NCBI GenBank assembly: GCA_003517725.1 | Contig: DOZZ01000234.1 | Location: 1 to 9,815, forward strand | Reading direction: 5' to 3' | From: Bryobacterales bacterium | Lineage (GTDB): Bacteria; Acidobacteriota; Terriglobia; Bryobacterales; Bryobacteraceae | Length of the DNA stretch: 9,815 bases | Part shown: one piece after another, positions 1 to 6,811 of the stretch | How the letters are laid out: the number at the start of each line of letters is the position of its first letter | Position numbering within the stretch: the stretch's first letter is position 1 | Translations under genes and position numbers: made by a program | Notes under the pieces: generated by a model | Told to the model about the DNA's origin: nothing | The model's database searches: none | What the model saw: the letters and a program-made list of their open reading frames with translations, nothing else

Positions 1-1560
1 GAAGTCTCGCTGGCCTGGGTGCTGCAACATCCCAGCCCGACCCTGGTGGTCGCGGCCATCACGGTCGCCATCAATATCTTTCTGTACATCCAGATCCCCA
101 AGGGCTTCTTTCCGGAGCAGGATACGGGCCGCCTGATGGGCGCCATCCAGGCCTCCCAGGACACCTCGTTCCAATCCATGCAGCAGAAGCTGAGGCGCTT
201 CGAGAACGTGGTGTTGAAAGATCCGGCGGTGGAAAACGTGGTCGCCTTCACCGGCGGCGGCAGTTCCAACACCGGCCGCATGTTCGTCCAGCTCAAGGCG
301 TTGAAGCAGCGTGTGCCCGCCGTGCAGGTAATCTCCCGGCTGCGGCGTCAGATGAGCCAGGTGCCCGGAGCCACCCTGTTTCTGGTGCCGGTGCAGGATA
401 TCCGCGTTGGCGGACGGCAGAGCAATGCCGCCTACCAGTTCACGCTGCAGGGCGACAACCTGCAGGACATCACCACCTGGACGCCGCGCATGATGGAGCG
501 CATGCGCACCATCCCGATCCTGCGCGACGTCAACAGCGACCAGCAGGATCGCGGATTATTGGCTTCGCTCGATATCGACCGCGACACCGCCTATCGCCTG
601 GGGCTCTCTACGCAACTGATCGACGACACGCTCTACGATGCGTTCGGCCAGCGCCAGGTCTCCACCATGTACACGCCGCTGAACCAGTATCACGTCGTGA
701 TGGAGGTGGCGCCGCAGTACTGGCAGAACCCCGAAACGCTGCAGGCCATCTACGTGCATGCGCCCAACGGCTCCCAGATTCCGCTCAGCAGCTTCACCCA
801 CTTCACGCGCAAGAACACCACGCTGACGGTCAGCCACCAAAGCCAGTTTCCCGCTTACACCATCTCGTTCAACCTGGCCGAGGGCGTTTCGCTCAGCGAT
901 GCCGTCGCGCAGATCAACGCGGCGCGCAACGAGATCGGCGTGCCCGCCAGCATTCAGGCGCGCTTCCAGGGCACCGCCCAGGCGTATCAGGCGTCGCTCG
1001 CCAGCGAACCGCTGCTGATCGGCGCGGCGCTGCTGGCGGTCTACATCGTGCTCGGCATGTTGTATGAGAGCCTGATTCACCCGCTGACCATTTTGTCCAC
1101 GCTACCCTCGGCGGGCGTCGGTGCGCTGCTGGCGCTGATGCTGTTTCACATCGACCTCAGCGTAATTGCGCTGATCGGCATCATCCTGCTGATCGGCATC
1201 GTCAAAAAGAACGCCATCATGATGATCGACTTCGCTCTGGCCGCCGAGCGCCTCGAAGGCAAGACCCCGCGCGAAGCCATCTATCAGGCCTGCCTGCTGC
1301 GCTTCCGGCCCATCATGATGACCACCATGGCCGCGCTGCTCGGCGGCCTGCCGCTGGCGCTCGGCACCGGCACCGGCTCGGAGATGCGCCGCCCGCTCGG
1401 CATCACCATCGTGGGCGGCCTGATCGTAAGCCAGATGCTGACGCTGTTCACCACGCCCGTGATTTACCTGGTGCTGGACCGCCTGCGCCTGCGGCTGCTG
1501 GCGCGCGCCCACCCCGGCCGCGACGTGGAGCACGACACACCCATCGGATCGAACGCATGA
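1..1560 (+). CDS. mdtC: MdtC-like RND multidrug efflux permease, C-terminal half (5' partial)
   Basis: This is the C-terminal 519 residues of a proton-driven RND (HAE1 family) inner-membrane pump that takes drugs and amphiphiles from the periplasm or membrane and passes them to an outer-membrane channel. The frame is open from base 1, so the true start lies upstream; full-length members are about 1,030-1,050 residues. Seen in sequence: a transmembrane segment (TM7 equivalent) at about residues 12-33, followed by the motif FFPEQDTGRL (36-45), a periplasmic porter/docking region (about 45-330), and a final bundle of membrane helices (about 335-495). VKKNA (401-405) and LRFRPI (433-438) match the proton-relay Lys and Arg regions of AcrB (K940, R971). 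The motifs GGRQSNA and VNSDQQD and the helix sequences follow MdtC rather than AcrB closely. It overlaps the outer-membrane gene by ATGA. The family call is firm; the exact MdtC orthology and substrate range are inferred. Confidence 0.93.
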   Translation, partial: EVSLAWVLQHPSPTLVVAAITVAINIFLYIQIPKGFFPEQDTGRLMGAIQASQDTSFQSMQQKLRRFENVVLKDPAVENVVAFTGGGSSNTGRMFVQLKALKQRVPAVQVISRLRRQMSQVPGATLFLVPVQDIRVGGRQSNAAYQFTLQGDNLQDITTWTPRMMERMRTIPILRDVNSDQQDRGLLASLDIDRDTAYRLGLSTQLIDDTLYDAFGQRQVSTMYTPLNQYHVVMEVAPQYWQNPETLQAIYVHAPNGSQIPLSSFTHFTRKNTTLTVSHQSQFPAYTISFNLAEGVSLSDAVAQINAARNEIGVPASIQARFQGTAQAYQASLASEPLLIGAALLAVYIVLGMLYESLIHPLTILSTLPSAGVGALLALMLFHIDLSVIALIGIILLIGIVKKNAIMMIDFALAAERLEGKTPREAIYQACLLRFRPIMMTTMAALLGGLPLALGTGTGSEMRRPLGITIVGGLIVSQMLTLFTTPVIYLVLDRLRLRLLARAHPGRDVEHDTPIGSNA

Positions 1561-3047
1561 AAATTTCCCGTACGCTGCCGGCCCTCGCCGCGGCCTCACT
1601 CTTGCTGCTGCCTGCCTGTCGCGTGGTGGGGCCCAACTATACCCGGCCCTCCACGCCCGGCGCGCCGCTTTACAAGGAGCAGGCCCCGGTCACCTTCAAA
1701 GAAGTGGAGGGTTGGAAGAAGAGCAATCCGCGGGATGAGATGTCGCGCGGCTCGTGGTGGGAGATGTTCGGCGACCCGCGCCTGAACGAATATGAGCTGC
1801 GCGCCATGGTCGCCAACCAGAACGTGCGCCAGTCCGAGGCCGCCTTCCGCGAGGCCCGCGCGCTGATTCTGGTCAACCGCTCCGGCTATTACCCGACAGT
1901 CAGCGCCAGCCCTGGTGCCAGTGCTTCCCAGAATAGCGGCGTCTTCCGCACCACCAGCTCCACCATTACCACGACGGGTAACAGCGCCGCCGGCAAGGTC
2001 TCCACTTTCTTGTCGCTGCCTTTCGAGGTCGCCTGGGAGCCTGACCTTTGGGGCCGGGTGCGGCGCACTGTCGAGAACGCCGTCGACACGGCCCAGGCCA
2101 GCGCCGCCGATCTCGAAAATGTGCGGCTGACCATTCAGTCGGAAGTCGCCATCGATTACTTCCAGCTGCGCACGCTGGATGCCACCGCGCAGTTGCTGGA
2201 GAACTCCGTCGTTGCCTATGAGAAGGCGCTGCAGTTGACCACCAACCGCTACCACGGCGGCGTGGCGTCGCAGGTGGATGTGGCGCAGGCGCAGACGCAA
2301 GTGGAAACCACGCGCGCGCAGTTGATCGACATTGGCGTGTCCCGTTCGCAGTTCGAACACGCCATCGCGGCGCTCGCCGGTGAGCCCGCATCAACGTTTT
2401 CGATCCCGCGCCTGCCCATCGACGGACTGCCGCCGGCCGTCCCGCCGGGCCTGCCTTCCGAACTGTTGGAGCGCCGCCCCGATGTCGCCACCAGTGAGCG
2501 CCGCGTGGCCGCCGCCAATGCCGAAATCGGCGTGGCGCAAGCCGCTTATTACCCGACTCTTTCACTTTCGGCCGCGCTCGGAATTCAAGGCTCGTTCACC
2601 AGCTTCTTCACCGGTCCCGCGCGCTTCTGGTCCCTGGGGCCGGGCTTGGCCCAGACGTTGTTCGACGCCGGCCGCCGCCGCGGCTTGACGGAACAGGCCA
2701 TCGCCGCTTACGACCAGACCGTCGCGTCCTATCGCCAGAGCGTGCTCACCGCGTTCCAGGAGGTGGAGGACAATTTGGCTGCTCTGCGCATTCTGGAGCA
2801 GGAAGCCGATCGCCAGAACGCCGCGGTTACGGCAGCTGAAAAGTCGTTGTCGCTCTCGCTCGATCGGTACAAGGGCGGCATCGCAACCTACCTCGAAGTG
2901 ATCACGGCGCAAGCCCTGGCGCTTTCGAACGAACGCACCGCCGTCAGCCTGCTGGGCCGCCGCATGGTCGCCGACGTCCAGTTAGTAAAAGCGCTGGGCG
3001 GCGGCTGGGACACCAGTAAACTCCCGACAGAACACTCGATGCGCTAG
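1557..3047 (+). CDS. NodT/OprM-family outer-membrane efflux lipoprotein
   Basis: This is the outer-membrane channel (TolC-like, OEP family) of a tripartite efflux system, 496 residues, the usual length for the NodT/OprM group. The N-terminus has a short basic stretch, a hydrophobic core (residues 7-18) and a lipobox ending at Cys21 (LPAC). CRVVGPNYTRP (21-31) is the family's post-cysteine signature, so the mature protein is probably a lipoprotein. The two internally related OEP halves are visible: WEPDLWGRVRR (160-170), then RYHGGVAS (231-238), which is echoed by RYKGGIAT (437-444); ERRPDV at 305-310 and AYYPTLSLS (330-338) are also typical. A Ser/Thr-rich stretch at about 121-150 should be a barrel loop. 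The start ATG overlaps the permease stop (ATGA), implying translational coupling and one operon. No clear Shine-Dalgarno of its own is needed. The gene ends 10 bases from the stop of the convergent neighbour, and no convincing terminator is visible there. Confidence 0.94.
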   Translation: MKISRTLPALAAASLLLLPACRVVGPNYTRPSTPGAPLYKEQAPVTFKEVEGWKKSNPRDEMSRGSWWEMFGDPRLNEYELRAMVANQNVRQSEAAFREARALILVNRSGYYPTVSASPGASASQNSGVFRTTSSTITTTGNSAAGKVSTFLSLPFEVAWEPDLWGRVRRTVENAVDTAQASAADLENVRLTIQSEVAIDYFQLRTLDATAQLLENSVVAYEKALQLTTNRYHGGVASQVDVAQAQTQVETTRAQLIDIGVSRSQFEHAIAALAGEPASTFSIPRLPIDGLPPAVPPGLPSELLERRPDVATSERRVAAANAEIGVAQAAYYPTLSLSAALGIQGSFTSFFTGPARFWSLGPGLAQTLFDAGRRRGLTEQAIAAYDQTVASYRQSVLTAFQEVEDNLAALRILEQEADRQNAAVTAAEKSLSLSLDRYKGGIATYLEVITAQALALSNERTAVSLLGRRMVADVQLVKALGGGWDTSKLPTEHSMR

Positions 3048-3057
3048 CTGGGCGGCA

Positions 3058-4929
3058 CTAACGTTCCAGATGAATCGTCACCTTGTTGCTGCGCTCGCCC
3101 TCGGTCGTTATGTATAACTCGGCGGGACCGGCGTTGACGATGGCCGGGATCTCGACTTCCACCAGGTAACAGCCCACGTAACCTGGCGCCAGCGTGGCGC
3201 GCGTCACGGTGATGGCGGTGCCATCGAGAAATGCCTGCACCCCGGCCGCGACTGCCGGCGGATTGGCGGGCGGCGCCGGCACTCCCGTGGGCCACTCCGG
3301 ACGCACTTTTCCCAGGCCCGTCATGAGCACCTGTATGCGCGCGCCGGAGTGGGCCGTGTTGGCGGCGTCCAGCGTCAGGCCGGTATCGGCGTCCACCAGC
3401 ACCGGAGCGCCGTCGCTACCGATGAAGATAGCCGGCGACAGGGTCTTCAGCGGGAATCCTAGTGTCACGCGCCTCGAGTCGGATTCCATGTTGAGCGCCA
3501 GGGCGGTGCCCGTGGCTTCGAACGGGACCTGGATTTGCGAGCCCGAGAGCGCCGCGGCCAGCACCGGGAAGGTCAGGTCGCCGGCGCGCGCCGATTGCAC
3601 TTTGCCGCCCTGGATCGAGAGCAGCGAACCCGGAGCAGCGGCGCGCTGGCTCAGGTCGGCCGCGTTGACGACGCGCCAGACGTGCGCGCGGTGCGGGGCC
3701 GGCACGGCATACACGCCGTAGCCCTCGAGCGCGGCGAAGAGCTGGTTGTTATTGTTTTCGAGCCGCACGTCCACGGCTCGCGGCGTGGGCAAGCCCGCGC
3801 TCAGCGCGGTCCACGCGGCTGGCGGCGTGGCGGCGTTCAGGTCCGCGCGCGCCCAGAAAAGGCCCTGGTCGGTGGCGACGTAAACGGCGCTGCCTTCGCG
3901 GTCGGCGCTGACGCCGTGCACCCGCGCTTCCGGCAGATTGCCGGTGATGTCGTTCCAGAAAAGGCCGCCGTTGGCGGTCTGCAGCACCCGGCCCCCGGCC
4001 GCTGCCAGCGCGATGCGCGGCGCGTCCGGATCGACGAAGAAGCGCTCCACGCGCCCTGCCGCCAGCAGGCGCGCCGATTCGCTGAAGGTCGCGCCGCCAT
4101 CGCGGGAAAACCAGATTCGGCCGTCGCTCGATCCGGCATACACGTTTTCGCCACGCGCGCCGGCCGCCGTGATCTCCGCTTTAAGCAGCGCGCCGTAGCG
4201 GCTCCGGTCGGCCTGGTCCGATGCCGCGGCGTCATTCTGCAGGAGCCACCGGTCGCGCGCCGGCGACAACTGCGCCCATCCGTCCGGAGCTTCGATGCGC
4301 GGCAGCGTCGCGCCTTCCGCCGGAGCCAGCAGAGCATTCACCGGCAGGTTCGGCAGGGTGTCGTTCAGGCCCGCCCAGGAGAGCCCGCCATCGGTGGAAT
4401 GCCAGACGCCGTAGCGGTTCGAAACCGCCAAGTGCTGCGGATCGAGCGCCGATACGGCCACGCCGGTCAGCCCTCCGCCCACCACCGAGCGGCCTTCAAA
4501 AGCGGTCAGGTTTTGCCAACTGACGCCGCCGTCTTCCGAGCGGTAGAGATTATTGCCCAATGCGTAGATGTGGCCCGAGTCCGCCGGCAGGCTGCGCGCG
4601 GTAGCGCCAGGTTCGGGCAGGCGAGTAGCGTACGTAACGGTAAATTTCGGCTCTGCCGCTTTAACGGCCTGCCACGTCTCGAAATCGGCGGTTTGGAAAA
4701 TCTGGCCGGAAGCCGTTCGCGCCAACAATTGAGTGCCGGCAAACCACACTGCGTCTACCCGTCCACCGGCCGGAGCGGCCAGCCCCTGTTCGATGCTATA
4801 GCCTCCCAGATGGTGCCAGTCGAGCGTGGTTTGGGGGGACGTCTGCGCCCATAGCGGGGCCGCCAGCGCCAGTAGCATCAATGCCGGCGCCCGGGAAGTG
4901 CGTTTGGGTGTTGGGGCCGGCGGACACAT
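3058..4929 (-). CDS. Secreted Asp-box beta-propeller protein with Solibacter-type C-terminal domain
   Basis: This encodes a 623-residue exported protein of unknown function. It starts with a signal peptide: basic region to residue 13, hydrophobic core 16-27, likely cleavage after LWA (28). Residues about 30-410 look like a BNR/sortilin or YCF48-like beta-propeller. Asp-box repeats are visible at 131-138 (SEDGGVSW), 178-185 (STDGGLSW) and 275-282 (SRDGGATF), and in degenerate form at 318-325 (TANGGLFW). From about 419 to the end, the pattern VVNAADL...APGSLLSIQG, the block around GARIQVLMTGLG, and the final GCYLVEVEIP...SNKVTIHLE resemble the C-terminal module known from Solibacter (TIGR03437), an Ig-like beta-domain. 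Propellers of this kind often bind ligands or proteins, but there is no catalytic motif to support an enzyme call. ATG at 4929 is preceded by no good Shine-Dalgarno. The protein is transcribed alone, divergent from the FecR gene and convergent with the efflux gene. Confidence 0.85.
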   Translation of the reverse strand: MCPPAPTPKRTSRAPALMLLALAAPLWAQTSPQTTLDWHHLGGYSIEQGLAAPAGGRVDAVWFAGTQLLARTASGQIFQTADFETWQAVKAAEPKFTVTYATRLPEPGATARSLPADSGHIYALGNNLYRSEDGGVSWQNLTAFEGRSVVGGGLTGVAVSALDPQHLAVSNRYGVWHSTDGGLSWAGLNDTLPNLPVNALLAPAEGATLPRIEAPDGWAQLSPARDRWLLQNDAAASDQADRSRYGALLKAEITAAGARGENVYAGSSDGRIWFSRDGGATFSESARLLAAGRVERFFVDPDAPRIALAAAGGRVLQTANGGLFWNDITGNLPEARVHGVSADREGSAVYVATDQGLFWARADLNAATPPAAWTALSAGLPTPRAVDVRLENNNNQLFAALEGYGVYAVPAPHRAHVWRVVNAADLSQRAAAPGSLLSIQGGKVQSARAGDLTFPVLAAALSGSQIQVPFEATGTALALNMESDSRRVTLGFPLKTLSPAIFIGSDGAPVLVDADTGLTLDAANTAHSGARIQVLMTGLGKVRPEWPTGVPAPPANPPAVAAGVQAFLDGTAITVTRATLAPGYVGCYLVEVEIPAIVNAGPAELYITTEGERSNKVTIHLER

Positions 4930-5079
4930 CGGTGTGTCCCAATTCTACCCTAAGCCGCCCGCTGGCTATCACTCAACTTGAATAGGAATAAGGATTTGCG
5001 GCTAATAAATTAAAAAGGGCAGACAAATGCGGTGCAATTACAATGCTAGACTGATTCTTCTTTCAGCAGAATATGTCAC
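4930..5079. promoter_or_regulatory. AT-rich divergent intergenic region (propeller gene / fecR-like gene)
   Basis: This 150-base stretch is clearly more AT-rich (notably 4978-5018) than the GC-rich genes on both sides and separates two divergent start codons, so it must hold both promoters. On the plus strand TACAAT (5039-5044) is a 5 of 6 match to a -10 box, 36 bases before the ATG at 5080, but no good -35 box is spaced correctly. TTGAAT (4978-4983) and TAATAA (5003-5008) form another pair with a long 19-base spacer. I cannot choose between them, and I see no clear operator palindrome. Confidence 0.4.
4942..4947 (-). promoter_or_regulatory. Possible -10 element for the propeller gene
   Basis: On the minus strand this reads TAGAAT (5 of 6 to TATAAT) and lies 13 bases before the ATG at 4929. 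Transcription would begin only about six bases before the start codon. No good -35 box is found at 16-18 bases, so the call is weak. Confidence 0.25.
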
Positions 5080-5883
5080 ATGAACGCGGCCAGCCAGCAT
5101 AAGTTTCTTACGGCAGGGGTGATGTTCGCCCTCGGCCTGACCGGGTGCGTCGCCGCCCGGGCCCAGGCTCCGAGCCTGCCGCTGAAGGACGGAGCGGCGC
5201 GCCTGGTGTCCATGACCGGCCGTGTTTCGGTGCTGAAAGACTCCAACCCGTGGGCGCTGAACGTTGGTGACGTGATCCAGCCGCAGCAGGTGGTGGTCAC
5301 GGGTCCCGACGGCCTGGCTCTCTTTCAGGTCGCCGACGGCAGTACCTTCGAGGTGTTTCCCAATTCGCACGTGGTCTTCCGGGATAATCGCGGCAACTGG
5401 CAGGATCTGCTGGAAGTCCTGATCGGCAAGGTGCGCGTGAAAATCGAGCACCTGGGCGGCCAGCCCAATCACAACCGGGTGCACACGCCGACCGCCGTGA
5501 TCTCGGTGCGCGGTACGGTCTTCGACGTCGACGTAGAGGATTCCGAGGCTACCACGCTGGTGCTGGTGGAAGAAGGCGTGGTGGAGGTGCGCCACACGCT
5601 GCAAGGCGGCGCCACGAAAGTGTTGCAGGCCGGCGAATGGATCCGGGTCTTCCGAAACCAGCCGCTGGCGGTGAAGTATGTGGATCGCGGCGCCCTGCTG
5701 CAGCGCGCCGTGGCAGCGGCGCGGGACGCCATGTATCAGATTCTAATCCAGACTCCGGCCAGCCCGGGGCGCACCGGCTCGCCGGCGCCCGGCGGGTCAG
5801 GTAGCCCCGGCGACGGCTGCAAAGGCTCATCCTGCCCGCCACCAGCGCCACCGCCACCCCCACCGCCTCCGCCCAGCGACTAG
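5080..5883 (+). CDS. Exported FecR-domain protein with proline-rich C-terminal tail
   Basis: The 267-residue product has a signal sequence: Lys8, then a hydrophobic stretch 9-22. Two export modes are possible: LTGC (20-23) fits a lipobox with Cys23, while ARA (26-28) fits a signal peptidase I site. The FecR domain spans about 40-200; recognisable blocks are LVSMTGRVSVLK (42-53), PDGLALFQVADGS (76-88) and the hallmark HTPTAVISVRGTVFDVDV (135-152). Classical FecR proteins are membrane-spanning sigma-factor regulators, but this one has no adjacent FecI sigma gene or TonB receptor and appears to be wholly extracytoplasmic, as in many standalone periplasmic FecR proteins that may bind surface polymers. 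The tail (about 226-267) is Gly/Pro/Ser-rich, with two cysteines (247 and 252) and a near-pure proline run (253-265) ending in SD. No Shine-Dalgarno is evident before ATG 5080, and no other in-frame start looks better. Domain call firm, function unknown. Confidence 0.88.
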   Translation: MNAASQHKFLTAGVMFALGLTGCVAARAQAPSLPLKDGAARLVSMTGRVSVLKDSNPWALNVGDVIQPQQVVVTGPDGLALFQVADGSTFEVFPNSHVVFRDNRGNWQDLLEVLIGKVRVKIEHLGGQPNHNRVHTPTAVISVRGTVFDVDVEDSEATTLVLVEEGVVEVRHTLQGGATKVLQAGEWIRVFRNQPLAVKYVDRGALLQRAVAAARDAMYQILIQTPASPGRTGSPAPGGSGSPGDGCKGSSCPPPAPPPPPPPPPSD

Positions 5884-5903
5884 CACGTGTGTCGAAAGAA
5901 AGA

Positions 5904-5934
5904 GCCGAAAGGGACCCTTCGGGAGACCATCGGC
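5904..5934 (+). other. Possible hairpin in the 3' region of the FecR gene
   Basis: GCCGA (5904-5908) can pair with TCGGC (5930-5934), enclosing AAGGG/CCCTT. Alternatively CCGAAAGG (5905-5912) pairs with CCTTCGG (5916-5922) with one bulged A. The two pairings are mutually exclusive. No T-run follows, so this is not a standard intrinsic terminator, though it could serve as a 3' end or processing structure. The rest of 5884-5997 shows only a loose -10-like TAAAAT (5968-5973) upstream of the antitoxin remnant. Confidence 0.25.
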
Positions 5935-5997
5935 AGACGATTCTAACCACTCAGCTGCCGTTGGCGATAAAATGAGGGGTTCTTAACCGAACAGCCC

Positions 5998-6212
5998 ATG
6001 CCATCAGTCGACATCATCGTGAAAGACCCGGACATACTGGGGGGCACTCCGGTCTTCCGGGGTACTCGTGTCCCGTTTGAGGCGTTGTTGGACTATTTAG
6101 AGGGCGGCCAGGCGATTGACGAATTTCTCGACGATTTTCCGACCGTACCATGGATGCGGCGATCGCGGCGCTAGAGATGGCGAAAGCGCTTCTCGTTGGC
6201 CAATTGAATTGA
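5998..6212 (+). pseudogene. DUF433 antitoxin gene broken by a single-base deletion
   Basis: DUF433 (PF04255) proteins are about 70-80-residue antitoxins, usually upstream of a DUF5615 PIN-like toxin. From ATG 5998 the frame gives a clear family sequence: DPDILGGTPVFRGTRVP (residues 10-26), then DYLEGG and DEFLDDFPTV (41-50). After Val50 (codon at 6145) the frame runs through eight unrelated residues to a stop at 6172-6174. In the frame one base back, translation resumes at 6150 as MDAAIAALEMAKALLVGQLN and stops at 6210-6212; this is the expected C-terminal helix (AIAALE.AK.LL). Between Val50 and Met only two bases (6148-6149) remain where a codon is expected, so one base has been lost. The joined product would be about 71 residues, a normal length. 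The stop overlaps the toxin remnant's first codon, as in intact modules. A sequencing error is possible, but the truncated neighbour argues for genuine decay. Confidence 0.86.
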
Positions 6213-6292
6213 CCGTTCTGCTGGACGAGTGTATTCCCCGCAAATTCAGGAACGCCCCGCCAGAGCACGAATGCAAGACCGCCCCGCCTTGA
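6209..6292 (+). pseudogene. DUF5615 PIN-like toxin, truncated N-terminal remnant
   Basis: Starting at TTG 6209, overlapping the DUF433 stop, the frame reads (M)TVLLDECIPRKFRN, then APPEHECKTAPP, and stops at 6290-6292 after 27 codons. LLDECIP followed about 15 residues later by HxCxT is the N-terminal signature of DUF5615 PIN-like putative nucleases (COG4634 type), whose full length is about 110-120 residues; the acidic pair in LLDE belongs to the predicted active site. Nothing in any forward frame downstream (6293-6347) continues the family, so the rest has been deleted and the stump cannot be an active toxin. Its order and 4-base overlap with DUF433 identify a former two-gene TA operon. The family call is from recognition of a short stretch, but the matching neighbour makes it strong. 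Confidence 0.8.
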
Positions 6293-6316
6293 CTTCCCGA
6301 TATGCGGTAGTTTAAT
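6289..6316 (+). promoter_or_regulatory. Sigma70-type promoter for the anti-sigma/STAS operon
   Basis: TTGACT (6289-6294, 5 of 6 to the consensus -35) is separated by 16 bases from TTTAAT (6311-6316, 5 of 6 to the -10). Transcription would start near 6323, about 25 bases before the ATG at 6348. The -35 box covers the stop codon of the truncated toxin. A small inverted repeat, TCGTT-TG-AACGA (6325-6336), lies just downstream in the leader. Confidence 0.55.
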
Positions 6317-6347
6317 GTGACGGTTCGTTTGAACGATCCGCACCCGC

Positions 6348-6785
6348 ATGCCAACCAACCCCAACGGGACACAACCGTTCGAACAAGACCTGGACTCCAC
6401 GCTCGAGGCCGTCGACAAAGCCGAAGCCATCGTGGTGGAGCAAGCCATGAAGGCCGGGTTCGATGAAGACGAGGCGCACCAGATCGGTATGGCCGTGCGT
6501 GAGTGCGTGGTGAACGCCGTGGTCCACGGGAACCGTTATAGCGCGCACAAAAAAGTGCACTTCACGGTTTTCTCACGCGATAACCGGTTTACGATCAAGA
6601 TTGCCGACCAGGGCGAAGGGTTCGAGTTGACCGCGGTGCCGGATCCGCTGGCCGAGGAGAATCTGCTGCGTCATTCCGGACGCGGCATGTTTCTGATTCG
6701 GGCGTTTATGGATTCGCTTGAGGTAAAAAAGCTGAGCCCTCACGGCACGGAAGTAACCCTGACCAAGGCCCTTGGGCCGGCGTAG
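6348..6785 (+). CDS. RsbW/SpoIIAB-like anti-sigma factor, ATP-binding Ser/Thr kinase
   Basis: This 145-residue cytoplasmic protein belongs to the GHKL ATPase anti-sigma group (HATPase_c_2). In partner switching such a protein holds a sigma factor or other target and, using ATP, phosphorylates a STAS antagonist to inactivate it. The ATP site is intact: the N-box AVRECVVNAVVHGN (49-62, with Glu52 as the likely catalytic base, Asn56 and the HGN turn), the G1 box ADQGEGF (86-92) and the G2 box GRGMFLIRAFMD (111-122). Length and domain order are normal for the family. ATG 6348 is the only usable start, because a stop lies in frame at 6330-6332; no Shine-Dalgarno is seen. The STAS gene follows after 26 bases and is its expected partner. 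No sigma-factor gene or PP2C phosphatase lies in the window, so the ultimate target is unknown. Confidence 0.92.
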   Translation: MPTNPNGTQPFEQDLDSTLEAVDKAEAIVVEQAMKAGFDEDEAHQIGMAVRECVVNAVVHGNRYSAHKKVHFTVFSRDNRFTIKIADQGEGFELTAVPDPLAEENLLRHSGRGMFLIRAFMDSLEVKKLSPHGTEVTLTKALGPA

Positions 6786-6801
6786 CGATTCAAAAGTTCT
6801 T

Positions 6802-6807
6802 AGGAGG
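6802..6807 (+). promoter_or_regulatory. Strong Shine-Dalgarno of the STAS gene
   Basis: AGGAGG is a perfect core Shine-Dalgarno, four bases before the GTG at 6812. It fixes that GTG as the start. It is the only full-consensus ribosome site in the window, which suggests that the STAS protein is made at a higher rate than the kinase from the shared message. Confidence 0.8.
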
Positions 6808-6811
6808 AATA

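Noticed and set aside
1596..2360. 254-codon minus-strand frame opposite the outer-membrane efflux gene
   Set aside because: It has no family resemblance and is fully covered by the well-supported NodT/OprM gene on the other strand.
3020..3075. Bidirectional terminator between the convergent efflux and propeller genes
   Set aside because: I looked for an inverted repeat with flanking A/T runs and found none convincing in the short gap or nearby coding ends.
3535..4854. 439-codon plus-strand open frame opposite the propeller gene
   Set aside because: Its translation is Arg/Ala/Gly-rich with no recognisable family or signal sequence. It is antisense to a gene with clear Asp-box repeats and signal peptide; long spurious frames are common at this GC content.
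4930..5079. Riboswitch or small RNA in the AT-rich intergenic region
   Set aside because: I could not find a stable multi-stem structure or a known riboswitch core; the sequence is explained by promoter needs.
5835..5880. CCN-rich tract as a DNA repeat element or CRISPR-like array
   Set aside because: It is simply the proline codons of the FecR protein tail; there are no spacers or repeat units beyond the codon level.
6150..6212. Independent small ORF starting at ATG 6150
   Set aside because: Its 20 residues are exactly the expected C-terminal helix of DUF433, so it is best read as the frameshifted end of that gene.
6014..6448. 144-codon minus-strand frame across the TA remnant and anti-sigma start
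   Set aside because: It is antisense to recognisable DUF433, DUF5615 and anti-sigma sequence, and its own translation shows no family pattern.
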